Positions 57,484 to 58,500 of a stretch of DNA of 58,500 nt are shown piece after piece; the first letter of the stretch is position 1, and each line of letters starts with the position of its first letter. The notes under the pieces were generated by a model that searched no databases, was not told the DNA's origin, and saw only the letters and a program-made list of their open reading frames with translations. The DNA lies in the NCBI RefSeq assembly GCF_001690525.1, contig NZ_LZGT01000083.1:1-58500 (forward strand), read 5' to 3'. The translations under genes and the position numbers were made by a program. This DNA comes from Gilliamella sp. App6-5. Its GTDB lineage: Bacteria; Pseudomonadota; Gammaproteobacteria; Enterobacterales; Orbaceae.

Positions 57484-57843
57484 ATGCCAGAAGTAAACAA
57501 TCAGGCAATTGAAACAATCTATGGAGAAATATATGGAAGAGACGCTTTAATATTAAAAGACATCATATTTGATATGTTTCCACTGGAATTAAAGGTAGTA
57601 GCTTCTTTGTGGTTACCACATTGCCAACCCAGCAGAGGATTAGAAGGCGAGGCTTTAATCTGTTTTAAATTTAAAAATATAAAAAGTTTAACTATTACGA
57701 TGATTGATGAATCAAAATATCAGCTGGTACAAAAATCTTGTTTCGATAAAGTATTTGATAAGGAACAAGATGAACATTATGTTTTAAGTACTTATGATCA
57801 TATTTTTGATGTGATTGGTCAATGTGAAGTAAGCTACAAATAG
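57484..57843 (+). CDS. Unrecognised small protein of the island
   Basis: A 119-residue acidic protein (ETIYGEIYGRDALILKDIIF; LTITMIDESKYQLVQ). A clear AGGAG ribosome site lies upstream. The family is unknown to me, but size and setting suit immunity. Confidence 0.6.
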   Translation: MPEVNNQAIETIYGEIYGRDALILKDIIFDMFPLELKVVASLWLPHCQPSRGLEGEALICFKFKNIKSLTITMIDESKYQLVQKSCFDKVFDKEQDEHYVLSTYDHIFDVIGQCEVSYK

Positions 57844-57992
57844 TTATTAACGTTTGTAATAATTTGGAAGGAAAATTGGCTGATAATATGGTTGTACATC
57901 ATAAAAACCCATTATTTCGTCAATAATAAAGATTTACACAAGTATCCTACAAGAATGAATCCCTTATTTGGTGTTAATTAAAAGAGGTCGGT

Positions 57993-58385
57993 ATGAATTT
58001 ATTCTGCGATAATTGTAATAAAGCATTTATAGCATCAGAGGAGCAAGACCGATTCATCTTAGTTTCTCGTGAAAAAAACATGAAATTCATTATGATACAG
58101 TGCCCTTATTGTTCAATGAGTTATGCTTTTAATCCAATGCAGTTAACTAACCTAGACAATAAAAAAATCCCTGTTGTTAATGGGTTAAGATGCCCTAAAG
58201 AAACATGTACGGGTATAGTATCTTATATTGAAGATATCCCTCCATTTTTTGGGTGTGGTGAATGTGGTAACGTCTGGTTAAAAAAAGAAAATTTGTATGA
58301 TGATATTAAAAATATAATATCTAAGTATCCTTATAGAAAACATGCATATAATATAATTAACGACTGTAACTATCCCCTAAAATAG
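57993..58385 (+). pseudogene. Zinc-ribbon-like island protein truncated by an IS3-family element
   Basis: A 130-codon ORF with four cysteine pairs (CDNC 5-8, CPYC 37-40, CPKETC 67-72, CGEC 88-91), typical of a zinc-ribbon immunity-like protein. The last native codons are the asparagine and aspartate before 58365. The final CNYPLK and stop are encoded by the IS end itself, so the native C-terminus is lost. AAAGAGG precedes the ATG. It may still make a chimeric product. Confidence 0.75.
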
Positions 58386-58500
58386 TACAGCAAAAAAGTA
58401 GAAAATTCTCTATGATAAAAGTAAAAGAGGATTCAATTATGAAAAAAATGACTGAACATCAAATCGTCGCTATTTTAAAAGAAGCTGAAGCAGGTATTCC
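58365..58500 (+). mobile_element. Second copy of the IS3-family element (5' end only, continues past the window)
   Basis: Starting TGTAACTATCCCC, it matches the orfA side of the full element in inverted orientation. It has substitutions (for example GCAAAAAAGTAG instead of GCACAAAAGTAG), so the copies have diverged slightly. Its orfA start is inside the window. Confidence 0.9.
58439..58500 (+). CDS. OrfA of the second IS3-family copy (partial, cut by window end)
   Basis: From the ATG at 58439-58441 it encodes MKKMTEHQIVAILKEAEAGI, identical to the first copy in the visible part. Confidence 0.85.
   Translation, partial: MKKMTEHQIVAILKEAEAGI

Noticed and set aside
49682-58385. Prophage remnant
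   Set aside because: One gene (50994-51281) has an Ead/Ea22-like pattern, but there is no integrase, capsid, tail or lysis gene, and the other genes look like immunity proteins.
571-58500. Composite transposon bounded by the two IS3 copies
   Set aside because: The interval contains essential genes (rpsA, aroA, lpxK, prfC), and the two copies have diverged, so movement as one unit is unlikely. An inversion is more plausible.
1-58500. CRISPR arrays, tRNA or rRNA genes
   Set aside because: No regularly spaced repeats and no cloverleaf or rRNA-like sequence were seen on reading both strands.

Overview
The window is AT-rich DNA from a gammaproteobacterium. Core gene order (aroA-cmk-rpsA-ihfB-comEC-lpxK-ycaR-kdsB, plus prfC, ilvY, acpH, surE) is Enterobacterales/Pasteurellales-like. 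Low GC, a Tad locus and a long set of immunity-like genes make an Orbaceae member (Gilliamella-type insect gut symbiont) the best guess; this is inference, not a database result.

Layout. 1-1765: a plasmid-type RepB (Rep_3) 3' remnant is cut off by a complete IS3-family element (571-1765). 1979-17249: a full tad (tight adherence / Flp pilus) locus on the minus strand, read flp, flp, tadA, tadB, tadC, tadD, rcpC, rcpA, tadZ, tadE, tadF, tadG, an RCC1-like propeller gene, tadV. It has a candidate promoter upstream, a hairpin between flp and tadA, and a clear terminator after tadV. A degraded IS5 transposase lies between the two flp genes. 17455-19059: a divergent phosphoethanolamine-transferase-like membrane sulfatase. 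19200-20000: decayed transposase DNA. 20004-36239: housekeeping block (DUF2461, kdsB, ycaR, lpxK, comEC, ihfB, rpsA, cmk, aroA, an XRE regulator, ptrA, prfC, ilvY). msbA is absent from its usual place between comEC and lpxK. 36354-49368: mixed metabolic and transport genes (3-hydroxybutyrate oligomer hydrolase-like, acpH, siderophore reductase, fsa, AraC regulator, a broken LysR gene next to a DUF4865 gene, proP, EamA exporter, ypfJ with a 5' frameshift, surE, Set-type MFS exporter).

49682-58385: an island of fifteen small, mostly unrelated genes (nine minus, then six plus, diverging near 55000). Several resemble immunity proteins of polymorphic toxin systems (Imm8, ComJ-like, CPCC zinc motif, GSYLGLKVGLS-type). 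No toxin, Rhs or secretion gene accompanies them. The island holds transposase remnants and ends where a second, inverted copy of the same IS3-family element (from 58365) truncates the last gene.

How it fits together: the tad locus builds a type IVc pilus for adhesion, and the propeller protein inside it could be a secreted accessory or adhesin. The island looks like an orphan-immunity bank that could protect against toxins of neighbouring bacteria. The strongest candidates for undescribed biology are the RCC1-like gene in the tad operon and this island.
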